64,000 bases of DNA from Helichrysum umbraculigerum (Eukaryota; Streptophyta; Magnoliopsida; Asterales; Asteraceae): assembly GCA_949592205.1 (NCBI GenBank), contig CATIUR010000001.1:71219559-71283558 (forward strand). The letters are read 5' to 3'. Positions 11,773 to 23,577 of the stretch are shown here, one piece after another (positions within the stretch are counted from its first letter, which is position 1; each line of letters starts with the position of its first letter). The translations under genes were made by a program, and so were the position numbers. Below the pieces are notes generated by a model, which worked only from the letters and a program-made list of their open reading frames with translations, did not search any database and was not told where the DNA came from.

Positions 11773-13993
11773 AGACGTTGCTTGTCCTCAAGCAACACTC
11801 AGTTTTTGAAAACATTTTAAAACAATTTTTAGAGCGAGCTTCAACATTTTTAAGAGTTACCACTGTCAAATGCAAATAAGATAGTTTCAGGAATATAGGG
11901 AAAGATAAGATGATCCTTCCTTAAACAAGAAAATATTCTCTTAGGCATACATCCAAATCTCATGATCTTGGAGTACACATGACTAAGCGATCTAACAAAA
12001 GGTGGTCACTCAATTCACTCAAAGTGTATCGAGTTTCCTATCAGTCTAAAACAAAAGAAATCGCTCAAATAGCCAGTCATGCAGCACTCATCGTCATAGG
12101 CTTGGTCGAGAATCGGATCTCCACCACTTAGGTGAGGACGATGCTAATTATCCCAAGACATTCATGAGGGTTGTAGTGTTTGGTGAGGGGTAAAGGGTAT
12201 GGATAGTGATATTTTTGGGTTGTAAGGGTTGCTTATCTTAAATCAACTGAGATTATGAACAACTTTATTTCAGAACGGAGAGAGAAGCAGCTTTTGGTCT
12301 TCTATCAGAATCTTGATGATACTTCAAAGGACTTTAAGCTTTATTCTTGCGGAACTATTTTTCTTTCTTTTCTTTTTCTTCTTTTTATTTTCTTTTTCTG
12401 CTTTTGTATTTTTCTATTTTTCTTTCTTCTTCAGAATTTCCTTGCCAGAGAATTTCCAAGGATATTTTTCTTCTTTGATTCTTTCAGAAATCCCTTATCT
12501 TGAACGTTTCGAGTCTTTTCGCGGTGTCAATTTTTCACACCAAGGATTCTTCAATCTTTTTGAGAGCATGAAAGGGGTAGGATAAGACATTCTAAAAGAT
12601 GTTCTTCATAACCTCAGAAATTCTAAGATAAGTTTGGGAGTATTTTGGGAAGTAGGGTTTATTGAGGGTTTTATGAAACGAAAGGTTTAGGCTCAACAGG
12701 GTTTACTAGGCGGATCATCGATACTAAAAATGAGTATCGGAAGGGTTTTGGGCTTGAAGAGATATGTGAAAAGGGGTTTATATCCTAGGGAATGTCAAGG
12801 TCATTTAATTGCACCTATACCGCGTACGGTACACACCGATGTGGTCTTGAAGCGTATGTCAAGAGCAAGTTCTAATTCAGAGATGCATGCATCGGCACAC
12901 ACAAGAAATGATTAGTGAAGCATTAAAGATGAATGCTATTAGGCTCAAGATACCTCACTGCAAATAGGGTTGTATGTGCTTCGTCATGCTTCCATCAGAT
13001 TATTATTTCTTGTTTAAGCAATTTCTACCTTATTTTCCCTAGACTCCGAAATATATTACTCACATCTGAAAATAGCTCCTCTCAAAAGATATTTTGGCTC
13101 AAAATTAGCAGAGTAAATCAATAGATTTAGCTCATACTTTTAATTTTCTTGAAAAAAATTTTTGAAAAATTTGAGGAACATTTTCTGAGTTTACTATTTC
13201 GGACATTAAAAATCAAAGAAAACTAACCAAGGTATTCTATACCTGCTATCCCACACTTAGAGGAACATTGTCCCTAATGTTCTCTTTAGTTGAGATTTAC
13301 TGGAAGTAAAATCCCACACTTAGAGTTTGAACATGTAAGAAAATGTTTCTCAAGTGTTTGTTTTGGGCTGGAATCCCACACTTAGTGATAAGCTTAGGAT
13401 AGAGTATAGACTACTTTCACAAACTAACAAAGCAAATAATATACAGAATCATAAACAAAAGAGAGTAAAGGTTAAGACACTCCCCAGATAGCGATCAACA
13501 AAGAAGCTGAGAATCTGAATTTTGCCGAAAGGAGATGTTGCCAAGATCTTTTTCTGCATTCATGAAGAGCGGCACAGCTTCAAGCGTCTTGCTATTTGGT
13601 TTCTTTTCCATCCATTATTCCCTTTGTGAATCAATCTCGTAATTGTGAACACGTTGGTCGTACCAGTTTACAAACTCAAGGTATTTGTAAATGAAAAGAT
13701 AAATCACCGTCTCAGAACTTTGAAAAGATATTTTCTACTACAAATCATTTTTATAAAACATGTGTTTTTAAACGAGTTCGAGCATAATGCATAAAAGTAG
13801 TATGCAAGTACCTCAAATGCTCGAAACACATGAATTATCATTTTTCAAATTGATTTCCTTATTTATGAGACGAGTGGTTTATTTGCAAATGAGTTGTAAT
13901 ATCATAAAAGTGTTTTGGTGACGACCAAGTGTGAAGGATAGTCAGAGATATATCTTCACTTATTGACACTGTCCTTTCTACACGTCTTATTAC
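11773..13993 (-). other. Ath1 3' untranslated region; no gene seen
   Basis: Non-coding, partly pyrimidine-rich (12350-12440). It holds three further copies of the PPT-like word CTAAGTGTGGGAT (minus strand) at about 13248-13260, 13311-13323 and 13372-13384, spaced near 62 bases. The corresponding Ath2 region (40431-41966 plus 48725-49526) has the same three copies. The small frames here are not conserved between the two elements. Confidence 0.7.
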
Positions 13994-14040
13994 ACGGGTT
14001 GCCTCCCGAGAAGCGCTGCTTTTAGAGTCGAGAGCTCGAC
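13994..14040 (-). promoter_or_regulatory. Post-stop hairpin and GGGAGGCAACCC motif, Ath1
   Basis: Eighteen bases after the coding stop on the minus strand lies a 6-bp-stem palindrome GTCGAGCTCTCGAC, then AGCGCTTCTCGGGAGGCAACCC. Ath2 has the same arrangement at 40381-40427. From memory, very similar GGGAGGCAACCC words sit at this place in Athila-type elements of other plants; the function is unknown to me. Confidence 0.65.
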
Positions 14041-14057
14041 TTTGCCTTCCTTCAGAT

Positions 14058-17000
14058 TTAGTTGGTGCTGGAACCACCAGGACCGGAAGTGCGCAGAAGT
14101 GGAGTCCTGGGGTTACGTGGGTATATTCTCAGAAAATGGCGAGCGATGATGTCGACGATGTTTGGAATCTCAGATGAAAGTATGGGGAAGCTCTGCAGAT
14201 GTTGCTCTGTAATCCTTTTTATGTGCAGCAGGTCCCAAGTGATCTCCTTTACTGTGCTGGAGATAATTCCGCGGGAATTTACAAAAGAGAATCCATCAGC
14301 TTCAATCATCTCTCGTTCAGGATGGTATTGTCTGAGTGAGTCCATAAATCCAAAGAACTGCAGGTGTAAGGTCTCGTGATCTGCAATACTGGAGTTTACT
14401 CCAAGTTCTCGGATAGATTCATGAATACCCTGGATGAGATTTGTCTGGTAGTGGGAAAACGTGAGGTCGGAGTTCTTAAAGGTATTGTTCATCATGTCGT
14501 AAACCTCACGTAATCCGTAGTTGAATATTTGACTGTGCTCTTCATCAGGTACTTCAGCGAAGATTTCCTTGATTCGATCAGTGAGGAAGTTCGCGATGTT
14601 AACCATCGAACCTTCTGGTATAGAAGAAGGGATGACACGTGTCCTCTCGTCAGAACTCTCGTACTCGAGATCTTCGGTAATCTTGTGAGCGTGGTACTCG
14701 ATGGTGCAGTCAATGTAGAACCGATGAGGAGAGGTCTCATCAATATGATCATTCCTAGCCATAGAATCTAGGAGTCCCCTAAGATCATTCATCAACCGGA
14801 TGTCTATGTCTGCGTCAGGATTCCCAGTAGCATTGTACATATTGCTGCGATAAGAATTTAAGAACTCGTGTTGCTCAGCAGAATATGGAAATGCGGATCT
14901 GAACAGCGTGTCATAGACCTTCCTGTACATGCGTCTTTGGTCTTCAAAGAACTCAAGCTCCTTAGGTGTTGGTCCAGCAATGTGGTGCTCTCGTAGCAGT
15001 TGAGCAGCGAGGTCTTCGGCAAAGGCATTTAGGCGGTTGTGAAAGAATCTGTAATCTTGGGAATTCTCGGCTTGGTTGACCTCAGATTCGGCTATGATTT
15101 CCTCAATCAGGTTCCTTTGGTGTGGAGTGTAATCATTGGTGGAGTTAATGATAATGCTTGTCATCATAGGTATGTCGTTTTCGAATTCTTCAATAGCACT
15201 AATCATTTCCTCATGGTTGGAGATAGTCGGAATTTGAGGAGAAGCGGGAACAGTCGAAGATGCAAGAAGTCGGACAGACCGAATATCTATTGGAACGTCA
15301 GTATAGATGATGTCATCGTCATCACTCTCCTCAGCTGGAGTATCCCTAGCCTGGAAATCAGGGAACTCAACAGTATCGGATGGTGGAAGGGTGTCATCAG
15401 TAATCTGAGATATTGGCTGAGAGGAATCCATCTCGATGTCTTTTTCCTCCTGAGAATCAGAATCACGGCTAGATCCGGATGTACTTCCCTTCTCGAACTG
15501 ACTTCGAGGTGCAGATGCGTCAAAAGTTTGAATCCTTTGGGGAAGTCGGGATGCTTTATATGCTGCAATCTTTCTCAAGAGTTTGTCTCGAAGCTCCAGG
15601 TGTTGTGCGGATAAAGCTATAGTCTTCTCTATATTCAGTAGAGCGTCAAGTCGGGGAGACACGAGAGGTTTGGTGGGATCAATAGCTGATGCAATGAGTT
15701 TCTCCATGGTGAGACCAAATTCTGCATGGTGAGAGTAATCAGTCGGTGTGTCTTCATTTGATTCATCTTGTGACAGAGGGATGAAGTTCTCGAGGTTCTC
15801 GATTTGCATAATCTCTGCTGTCGGTAAATATGAGTCATGAAGGTATTGATGAGGTGGTGTAGACTGATATACTTCCTCGGGCTCTGATTCTTCCTGTCCT
15901 TCCTCGGATTCTTCCATTTCTTCTGGTTCCGTTTCTTCCATCTCTTCTTCCTCTTGTTCTGTTTCAGGTTGTTCCTCTTCTTCTTCATCCTGCTCTGAAT
16001 CTTCCTCCTCCTCTATTTCTTCCTCTGGTTCAGATTCTTCCATTTCCTCATCTTCTGATTCTGACTCTTCAGTAGCTGAGATAAGACAAGTATGCTCGTA
16101 TGGCCTGTATGGTTCTGGCTCTGAATCAGAAGTGTCATCATCCGAAGTAATTCTGCCCATGGATATTGCGTATATCTCTGCATGCTCCATTATTGAACAG
16201 TCGTTCTGATCAATTTTGTATGATATTGTCTGTCCATGTGCTCGCAGACTGATAACCTGAGAATATACGTCAATAACAGCACGTGCAGTATTCATGAATG
16301 GCCTACCTAGGATAATGGGTATGTTAATGTCTTCCTGTATATCCATCACTACAAAGTCAGTGGGGAAATAAAACCTGTCAACTTTTACCATGACATTCTC
16401 AGCAATGCCTTTCGGGTATCGGACTGATTGATCGGCAAGCTGGACGCTCATTTTAGTGGGCTGGAGAGGTCCTAATTCTAATCTGGAGTAGAGCGAGTAA
16501 GGCATCAGATTGATACTAGCTCCAAGATCGGCCAAGGAGCGTATTGTGCCTGAGTGATAGATGGAACAGGGCAAGGTGAATCGACCCGTGTCTCCTAGTT
16601 TTTCCGGTAAGGCATTCTGGATGACGGCTGAACACTCAGCGTTCAGGGAGACTTTAGGAGTGGAAGGAATCTTGTCCTTAGTTGCCAGCATTCGTCGGAT
16701 GTACTTCGTACTAGAAGGGATTCTAGACACGGTGTCTAAGAATTTTCCATCAAGTTTGAATGACTTGGCATTGTACTTCTTGTGTAGGCGGTTAGGGAAA
16801 GGAATCTCAACATCACGATTCGGCGTGGGCATTGATTTGGTCTCAACTGTCGGCGGGACAGGAGAATGTTCCCTTGGAGAAACAGTCATAGAAGGAGTTG
16901 GTTTATCAGAGTTTAAGGTCTTGGCTTCCTCGACATGGGGGTTCTGAATAGTATTGCTTGGTAAGGTCCCTTGCGGTCGGGTATCGAGACGTTGGGCTAA

Positions 17001-17585
17001 CTGACCGATCTGGTTCTCAAGGCTTTTCAGGACCGAGAGTTGATTTCGAAGGAATAGATCAGTTTGGTCTTGTCGAGCCGTAGTCTTTTGGTTGAAAGCG
17101 GTCTGACCTTGGATGAATTTATTGAGGTTGTCATCAGTACTCGTGACTGGAATGATGGTCTTTGCAGGCTCAGCAGGCTGGGTATCCTCAGTGGCGGTTA
17201 ATGGAAGTGGTTGATTGTATGGAAGTTGTGGTTGTTGGGGGTACGTCGGATATCGTGGCTGAAACCTGGGCTGGAAAGGGGGTTGGTTGTTCCGTGGAGG
17301 ATATTGGTTTCCTCGAGTTCGTGGTGGTGAAGTTCTAGCGAAACCGGGCGGATTTTGAGGTCTGACAGGAAACTGGGCATAGTAGACTGAACCGTCAGTA
17401 GGATCTTCGTACTCAACCTCGTATTCTTCAGCGGGACGGTTGGTACAGTTCTGGCAAGCCTGAACTTGGTGGATCTGCTGTGGTTGTTTCTTCAGATCTG
17501 CTATTTGTTTTGTCAGAGTCTCAATTTGATCGCTCAGAGACTTAATGGCTTCAGTTTGGCGGGTGTTGTTTGCGGAGAGGGGTAA
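14058..17585 (-). pseudogene. Ath1 Gag C-terminal linker, protease, acidic segment and unknown helical domain
   Basis: An open frame in the same phase as gag, separated from it by a single stop. It runs from a Pro/Gln-rich linker, through a coiled-coil-like QIGQLAQRL stretch, to an aspartic protease (motif DLGASINLMP, catalytic Asp; then IILGRPFMNT). A Glu/Asp-rich segment of about 90 residues follows, then Ser/Asp-rich linkers and a C-terminal domain of about 375 residues ending GPGGSSTN. Counting from the Met at 16889, protease is at 108-202, the acidic stretch at 250-340 and the terminal domain at 555-930. No YxDD, RNase H or integrase motif occurs. The terminal domain is predicted by eye to be helical, has no membrane segment, and contains a repeated motif (YTPHQRNLIEEI, YSAEQHEFLNSY, FSHYQTNLIQGI). 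I do not recognise this domain. Ath2 keeps it in the same order. Confidence 0.85.
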
Positions 17586-18389
17586 TTATGAGGATTGCTC
17601 ATCAGACTTCCAATCGTGGTGATGCATCGTCATATCCTCAATCAAGCTCCATGCTTCATCATCAGTAAGTTTCATGAAGTTTCCTTGAGCTGCTGCGTCA
17701 AGATTGATGCGATGGTTAGGATCAAGACCTCGGTAGAAGGTGCACACCTTGTCAGTCTTTGTCATTTGGTGGTTTGGACATTTTCTCAGTAAACTCTTGA
17801 ATCGCTCCCATGCTAAGTAGATAGATTCATCGTGGGCTTGTTGGAAGTTTGCGATGTCATTCTTTGCCTGAGTTTGTTTGGACGGGGGAAAGTATCTAGC
17901 GAGAAACTTATTACCCATGTCGGTCCATGAGGTGATTGAGCCGGTCTCAAGTCCCTCAAACCAGGTAGAAGCATGTAAAGCGAGAGAATAGGGGAACAAG
18001 TATAAGCGGATGATATCCTGCTCAACCCCATTGTGCTTATAGGAGTTTGAAACCTGAATGAATTTGTCAATATGAGCGTTGGGGTCATCACGGGGTAGAC
18101 CGTGGAATTGGCAGTTATCTTTTATGAGTTGTACGATGTGGTGTTTAAGCTCAAAAGAAGCTCCGTCAATCACTGGATAGCTAATCGGTCCTCCTCGTCC
18201 TTCGATGGATGGTTTGGTGTTATCGGCGAGAGTAACACGAGCGGCCATTTGTGGAAAACGGGAACGTCTTTCTTTGCGGATGGTACGGATAATCGACTCA
18301 GGATCGGATACGAAAATGAGAGATTCAGATCCGGATGATCTGGTCGAATATCGTTGTGGGATATGGGAAGATATTGTCGGTTGGAACAA
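17586..18389 (-). pseudogene. gag: Ath1 gag (Athila-type), ends in a premature stop
   Basis: Structural protein of the particle. The Athila/Tat gag signature is clear: VRLYLFPYSLxxxAxxWFEGL-like (here IIRLYLFPYSLALHASTWF), then NKFLARYFPP, ESIYLAWERFKSLLRKCPNH, CTFYRGLDPNHRINLDAAAQ and DDEAWSLIEDM. The frame is open from the TTG at 18389, but the first ATG is at 18248 (MAARVTLAD). Codons upstream of that ATG are still conserved with Ath2. The stop TAA at 17586-17588 corresponds to a Ser codon in Ath2, so it is a private nonsense mutation and not a programmed readthrough site. No zinc knuckle is seen; a short CQNC word lies just after the stop. Confidence 0.87.
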
Positions 18390-18467
18390 GGAAAAGAAAA
18401 TAAGAATGGGAAAGAAGTATCACTAAATAGAAAACTCGTCTGGATGCTTCAGAGTCTTACGATTAAC

Positions 18468-18485
18468 TCCCCGGCAGCGGCGCCA
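18468..18485 (-). promoter_or_regulatory. Ath1 primer binding site (tRNA-Asp)
   Basis: Minus-strand TGGCGCCGCTGCCGGGGA matches the complement of the plant tRNA-Asp 3' end, with one mismatch to the usual TGGCGCCGTTGCCGGGGA. It lies six bases from the LTR end. A tRNA-Asp primer is typical of Athila elements. Confidence 0.9.
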
Positions 18486-20360
18486 AAAACTTGTCGTGTG
18501 CCCGATCAGTCACGGTCGTCAACGCAACGGAAAGAGGACACGGCAGTGGAGTTTTAAATTTATAAGAGCTGGGGACCTAAGTTTTACTACAGCTGTATAG
18601 CAGCAGTATGACCTAGGGTCGTTCTTCAAGCTAATCGTATTGTGAAACGGGAGTATCAAGACAAGTCGTTTATTTTAGTGATGGGATTTTTAAAACAGAG
18701 TTTGAGTGGGTTTTTGTTACTTAGGTCCGTAATTTAAAGCAATTAAATAAAAGGTAAATAAATGGAAAATAGAAATAGGGATGAAATCAGTATGGAGGAT
18801 ATGTGTCTGTTATGACTTCGTTAGCTTATGCGGAGGTGATGCTAGGGTTTTAGTATGAAAACGTCTTTTAAAGGTTTGTGTCTTATCTGAGCTTAATTGT
18901 TCGTAGTGTAAACACTAGTACCCTACTGATTGGGGAAACCAATCAATATGTCACTGAATACTAGGCCAAATTGAGTCTGATCGGAGGAGGATGCTCAACT
19001 CTTCAACGTTATCCAGAGATGGAGTAACGACCCTTCTTGGAATGTTAGTTCCTGGGTGCATGAGATAGAGTAACATACCCACTAAGGTTCCGACCTTTCT
19101 TAACACTACGAGGACAACAAAGTCAAACAAGGCATTTAAGATTAAGACTTGGTTTGGTGACTATTAACTTTATATTAATGGTTATATTTTAGCCTAGAGC
19201 TTTCATCACGGTGTACAGTGCGACTATGCATTTCCACAGTTTTCCAGACCTAAGGTGTACTAACGGTGTACAGTGCGATCAAACATTTCCACAGCTTTGA
19301 AGTCAAACCAGGATGTGACACAGTCTTCAAACACAGACATTTCCTTAGCTCCACGTATTTGTACTTCACCAAAGGTGTTTCCAACGTTACACGAAGTACA
19401 GTGCCGTTTATCGTGGTCTTTCCGGGGTCACATACTTTATGGTCACTCTAGACTAGTTTAAACTACGTTTGTATTAAAGCCCAACCATCTATGATATATA
19501 CCAGCCCTCACTATTTCCCAATAAATCCCTTATTGATTCACGGTGTACTATACGAAAGGTTTTAAACAGTAATTCCACAGCTACGCAATTCAGACCATGT
19601 TTACAGTTTCAGAAAACATAGATAGGTAGTGACCGTTTGATCAAGGTTCGCGACTCCTTGTCATAAAGGTTCTAACCACGTTTAATTGGAGGAAAGGCGA
19701 TTTGGTTTAGAAATTCATAAATACAAGATTAATAGATCACCGGTTTTCATTTATATAATATAACTGGAAACATTATTTCCACAACGGATTGTGCCCACGA
19801 CTTTCATAGCTTCCACGTTCCGTACTACACACATAAGTGATGATTCCGGCGCTATTCAAATGAAAGCCGTATAACGTTACCTCCGTTATTTCATAATGTT
19901 ATCCAATTATATGTTTAAAGAAGCATCACCCCACACATATATAAACTAACTACATCATAACAAACACACAAGGAAACTACTCACTACGCATAATAACAGA
20001 TCCTAAATCTAGCATAATAACAATATCAATTATAATTATAACAGATAAGGAAAGAAGTAACCGTTAATAAAGCGTAGATTGAATAAGCGTCTAGAGAGAG
20101 AGTACAAGCAGAACTTCCGCAATATCCTTGACAATATTACAATAAAAGCCCCTGGACTATTCCCTACGCTATTACAAAAGTAGTCCCTCTGTTAGTTTCA
20201 GTTAAATATTAACTGAGAACTAACTGGATCTAACCCTAATTTCTAGAGAGAGAAAGAAAGAAAGAGAGTTTAGAGAGAGAGAGAGTGTGTGAGAGAGAAA
20301 GTGGAAATGGAGAAATGAATGGAATGGTGAAGTGTGTAGAATGATGGAGGAGTGGCCTCC

Positions 20361-20368
20361 TATTTATA
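20361..20368 (-). promoter_or_regulatory. Ath1 TATA box
   Basis: Minus-strand TATAAATA inside CCTATAAATAGG, followed downstream by a pyrimidine-rich leader (TTTCTCTCTCACACAC and similar). This fits a Pol II core promoter with transcription starting some 30 bases further left. Confidence 0.7.
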
Positions 20369-20456
20369 GGCAAAGCTTGAAATCAGCCGAACAACTCGCG
20401 AAGCACGCACGTACAAGCAAACGAAGCACAAACGAGCAGCATATGGGGGTCATAGG

Positions 20457-20552
20457 GCCGTATATGGCCTTTATAGGGCCGTATACGGTGTATAAAGGGC
20501 CGCATACGGTCTATGAAGGGCCGTATACGGTGGCCAAGGCCGTATACGGCCT
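20457..20552 (-). repeat. Ath1 palindrome cluster upstream of the TATA box
   Basis: Five units based on GCCGTATACGGC (variants GCCGTATATGGC, GCCGTATACGGT, GCCGCATACGGT), spaced about 18-22 bases, ending some 90 bases upstream of the TATA box. The 3' LTR copy has four units (11187-11266). These are likely promoter-proximal protein-binding or methylation-sensitive sites; the function is inferred. Confidence 0.65.
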
Positions 20553-20931
20553 CCGTCTGATTTCGTTCATTGCTTGAAACGTCCGTATCTCCTTCGTTTT
20601 GCGTCCGTTTGACCTGATTCTTTCTCCTGTGTCTTCGTAATTCCGTTACGCTTCTAATGGTGCCAATCTCGCTGAAATTGGATGTGTACAACTTTAGCAT
20701 AGCCGAAATCACTTTATAGGAGTTTGTAACCGTCCAGTCTTTTCCGTCCTTTGTCCGATTTGCATGATTCTTGATTTTCTCGTCTCGATTTTACCTATTT
20801 CATCATATCATAAGGTTAGAATATGAATTTTAGTAAATAAGGATTGTTTTGGAATGTTTTCACTAAAGATGTGCCCAAAAAGTGTGGAATAATGGCCTTG
20901 AAAACATGACTTTTTGCGTTACATCACTTAA

Positions 20932-22214
20932 CAACAACAACCAAAACTGCAACAACAACAATCAAAACACCAACAACCGTGGTAACAACAACCGAGCCAA
21001 TAGCATCAACAATCAACCGGCTCAAGGAAGGGCATTCGTGATCGGAGCACAAGAGGCACGCCAGGACCCTAACACCGTCACTGGTACGTTTCTCGTAAAC
21101 AACCATTATGCCTCTGTGTTAATTGATTCGGGTGCCGATTTAAGTTTTGTGTTGACTGAGTTTAGACCACTATTAGAACTTGAATCCTGTAAGCTAGATA
21201 ACAAATACACTATAGAACTAGCCGATGGTGAGTTGATCGAGTCAGGAGAAATAGTACCGGGATGCACCTTGGAGTTAGAAGGTCATCTCTTCCAAATAGA
21301 CTTGCTACCGGTTAAGTTGGGAAGTTTTGACATCGTAATCGGTATGGATTGGTTGTCAAAGAACCACGCAGAGATTGTATGTTTCGAGAAGTTGGTACGC
21401 ATACCGCTACCGACAAGAGAAACATTGGTAATACAAGGTGAGAACCGAAAAAGTGCCACTAAGTTGATTACTTGCTTGAAAGCTAGTAAGTATCTCCGAA
21501 AGGGATACCAAGCGTTCTTGGCACACGTTGTGAAAAAGAAACCCGAGGAGCAACGCATAGACGATATACCTATCGTACGTGATTATCCGGGAGTATTTCC
21601 TGACAATTTGCCAGGATTACCGCCCCCGCGACAGGTCGAGTTTCACATCGATCTGGTGCCAGGAGCCGCACCAATTGCTCGCGCACCTTATCGTCTAGCT
21701 CCATCTGAGATGCAGGAACTGTCCACACAGTTGCAAGAACTTTTGGACTTAGGATTCATCCGGCCGAGCTTTTCACCTTGGGGAGCTCCGGTTTTGTTCG
21801 TCAAAAAGAAGGATGGATCTATGCGAATGTGCATCAACTACCGAGAACTGAACAAGGTAACAATCAAGAACCGATACCCGTTGCCACAAATTGATGATCT
21901 GTTTGATCAACTGCAAGGGTCAAGCTACTATTCAAAAATTGACCTACGATCTGGTTACCACCAACTGAAGGTACGAGAAGAGGATGTACCAAAAACTGCG
22001 TTTATGACTCGTTACGGTCATTACGAGTTCCTGGTCATGCCCTTTGGGTTGACAAACGCACCAGCAGTGTTCATGGACCTCATGAACAGAGTATGCAAAC
22101 CATACCTTGATAAGTTCATCATTGTGTTTATTGACGACATCTTAGTATACTCACGAACGAAAGAGGATCATGAACAACATTTGAAGACGATCCTCGAATT
22201 ACTTGAAAAAAAAA
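20932..22214 (+). pseudogene. pol: T1 pol part 1: gag tail, protease and start of reverse transcriptase
   Basis: The frame continues T1 gag after the Ath1 insertion: an Asn-rich linker, then aspartic protease (VLIDSGADLSFV, later IVIGMDWLSKN), then RT with SPWGAPVLFVKKKDGSMRMC, INYRELNKVT, the LRSGYHQL region and the catalytic FIDDILVYS. RT copies element RNA to DNA in the particle. The frame is lost in a run of nine A at 22206-22214, where one base appears to be missing. The next 20 or so codons are out of frame and end at a stop at 22277-22279. Domain content and order are those of Ty3/gypsy chromoviruses. Confidence 0.9.
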
Positions 22215-23577
22215 GCTTTATGCAAAGTTCTCTAAGTGTGAATTTTGGATGCGAGATGTTCATTTCCTTGGTCATGTGATAATTGACAAGGGAATTCACG
22301 TTGACTCATCCAAAATTGAAGCAATTAACAACTGGGAAGCACCTAAAACCCCCACAGAAGTACGACAATTTCTTGGTCTAGCTGGCTATTACTGGCGATT
22401 TATCGCAAACTTTTCAAAGATAGCCCAGCCACTTACCCCGTTAACTCAAAAAGACAAGAAATTCGATTGGAACGAGAAACAAGAGAACGCTTTCCAACTG
22501 TTGAAACAGAAAATGAGCAGCGCACCCATCCTATCATTACCAGAAGGAGTAGATAACTTTGTTGTTTACTGTGATGCTTCGCATCAGGGTTTGGGTTGCG
22601 TATTGATACAAAATGACAAGGTCATTGCATACGCATCACGTCAACTAAAAGTGCATGAGAAAACCTACACGACTCACGACTTGGAGTTGGGAGCCGTTGT
22701 TTTTGCATTGAAGATCTGGCGACACTACCTATATGGTGCAAAGTGTACGATCTTCACCGATCACAAAAGCCTGCAACGTATATTTGACCAGAAAGAACTC
22801 AACATGAGACAACGACGTTGGGTCGAATTACTAAACGATTACGACTGTGAGATCAAATATCACCCGGGCAAGGCAAACATCGTAGCTGATGCCCTGAGTC
22901 GTAAGGAAAGAACTAAACCTCGCAGAGTTCGAGCTTTGGGATTGACAATCCACTCGACTCTCATTACTCAAATTCGTGACGCTCAACAACTAGCTTTTGT
23001 TCCCGAACGATTTAAGGAAGAATCCTTGAAGGGAATGGACAAACAACTTGAAACAAAGGACAACGGAGTGTTGTACTTTATGAATCGAATTTGGGTACCG
23101 TGCGTAGATGAGTTACGCAAACTGATTCTGGACGAAGCTCATAAGTCCAACTATTCGATACATCCTGGTGCAGATAAAATGTACCACGATTTGAAGGGTT
23201 TCTATTGGTGGCCTGGCATGAAACGAGACATTGCCACGTACGTTAGCAAATGCCTGATTTGCTCAAAGGTCAAGGTCGAATATCAAAAGCCGTCTGAGCT
23301 TTTGCAACAACCCGAATTGCCCAAATGGAAATGGGAACAAATAACAATGGACTTCATTACGAAGTTACCTAAAACAACGTCTGGAGCAGACACTATATGG
23401 GTGATTGTCGATCGATTGACGAAATCAGCCCACTTTCTTGCTATTAAGAAAACGGACAGGATGGAGAAACTGACTAGAATATACTTGAAAGAGATCGTTT
23501 CCCGGCATGGTGTGCCACTATCTATTATCTCTGATAGAGATGCGCGATTCACATCTCGCTTTTGGCAATCACTATAA
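22215..23577 (+). pseudogene. pol: T1 pol part 2: end of RT, RNase H, integrase zinc finger and start of catalytic core
   Basis: After the homopolymer frameshift the correct frame runs on: the RT end (FLGHVI, then TEVRQFLGLAGYYWRFI), RNase H (VVYCDASHQGLGCVL, FTDHKSLQ, ADALSR) and integrase with an HHCC finger (HPGADKMYHDLKGFYWWPGM, CLICSKVK). The core Asp residues are in MDFITKLP and SDRDARF. A TAA at 23575-23577 interrupts the core between the second Asp and the catalytic Glu. The enzyme would insert the cDNA into chromosomes. Confidence 0.9.

Larger units (their letters stand above)
9225..20926 (-). mobile_element. Ath1: Athila-like non-autonomous element with gag-protease-unknown domain
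   Basis: Complete element on the minus strand inside T1 gag, flanked by CTTAA (9220-9224 and 20927-20931). The 5' LTR is 18492-20926, PBS for tRNA-Asp 18468-18485, coding region 18389-14058, a 2.3-kb 3' untranslated region, PPT 11758-11772 and 3' LTR 9225-11757. LTRs begin TGATGTAACGC and end CACACGACA on the coding strand. By eye the LTRs differ at only a scatter of bases plus one roughly 119-base deletion and one 21-base insertion in the 5' copy, so the insertion is fairly young. No RT, RNase H or integrase is present. Confidence 0.9.
18492..20926 (-). repeat. Ath1 5' LTR
   Basis: 2435 bases, the promoter-bearing copy. Compared with 9225-11757 it lacks about 119 bases near 20826 and has a 21-base extra palindrome unit near 20461-20481. 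The inner end (18492) reads TGTCGTGTGCC on the plus strand. Confidence 0.9.

Noticed and set aside
16561..16947. Plus-strand reading frames opposite the Ath1 protease and terminal domain (also 14062-14379, 15039-15614)
   Set aside because: They are antisense shadows of the minus-strand polyprotein and have no family similarity of their own.
17586..17588. Gag/protease stop as a programmed readthrough site
   Set aside because: The stop positions differ between Ath1 (17586) and Ath2 (36978, 37233) and the other copy has sense codons there, so they are independent nonsense mutations.
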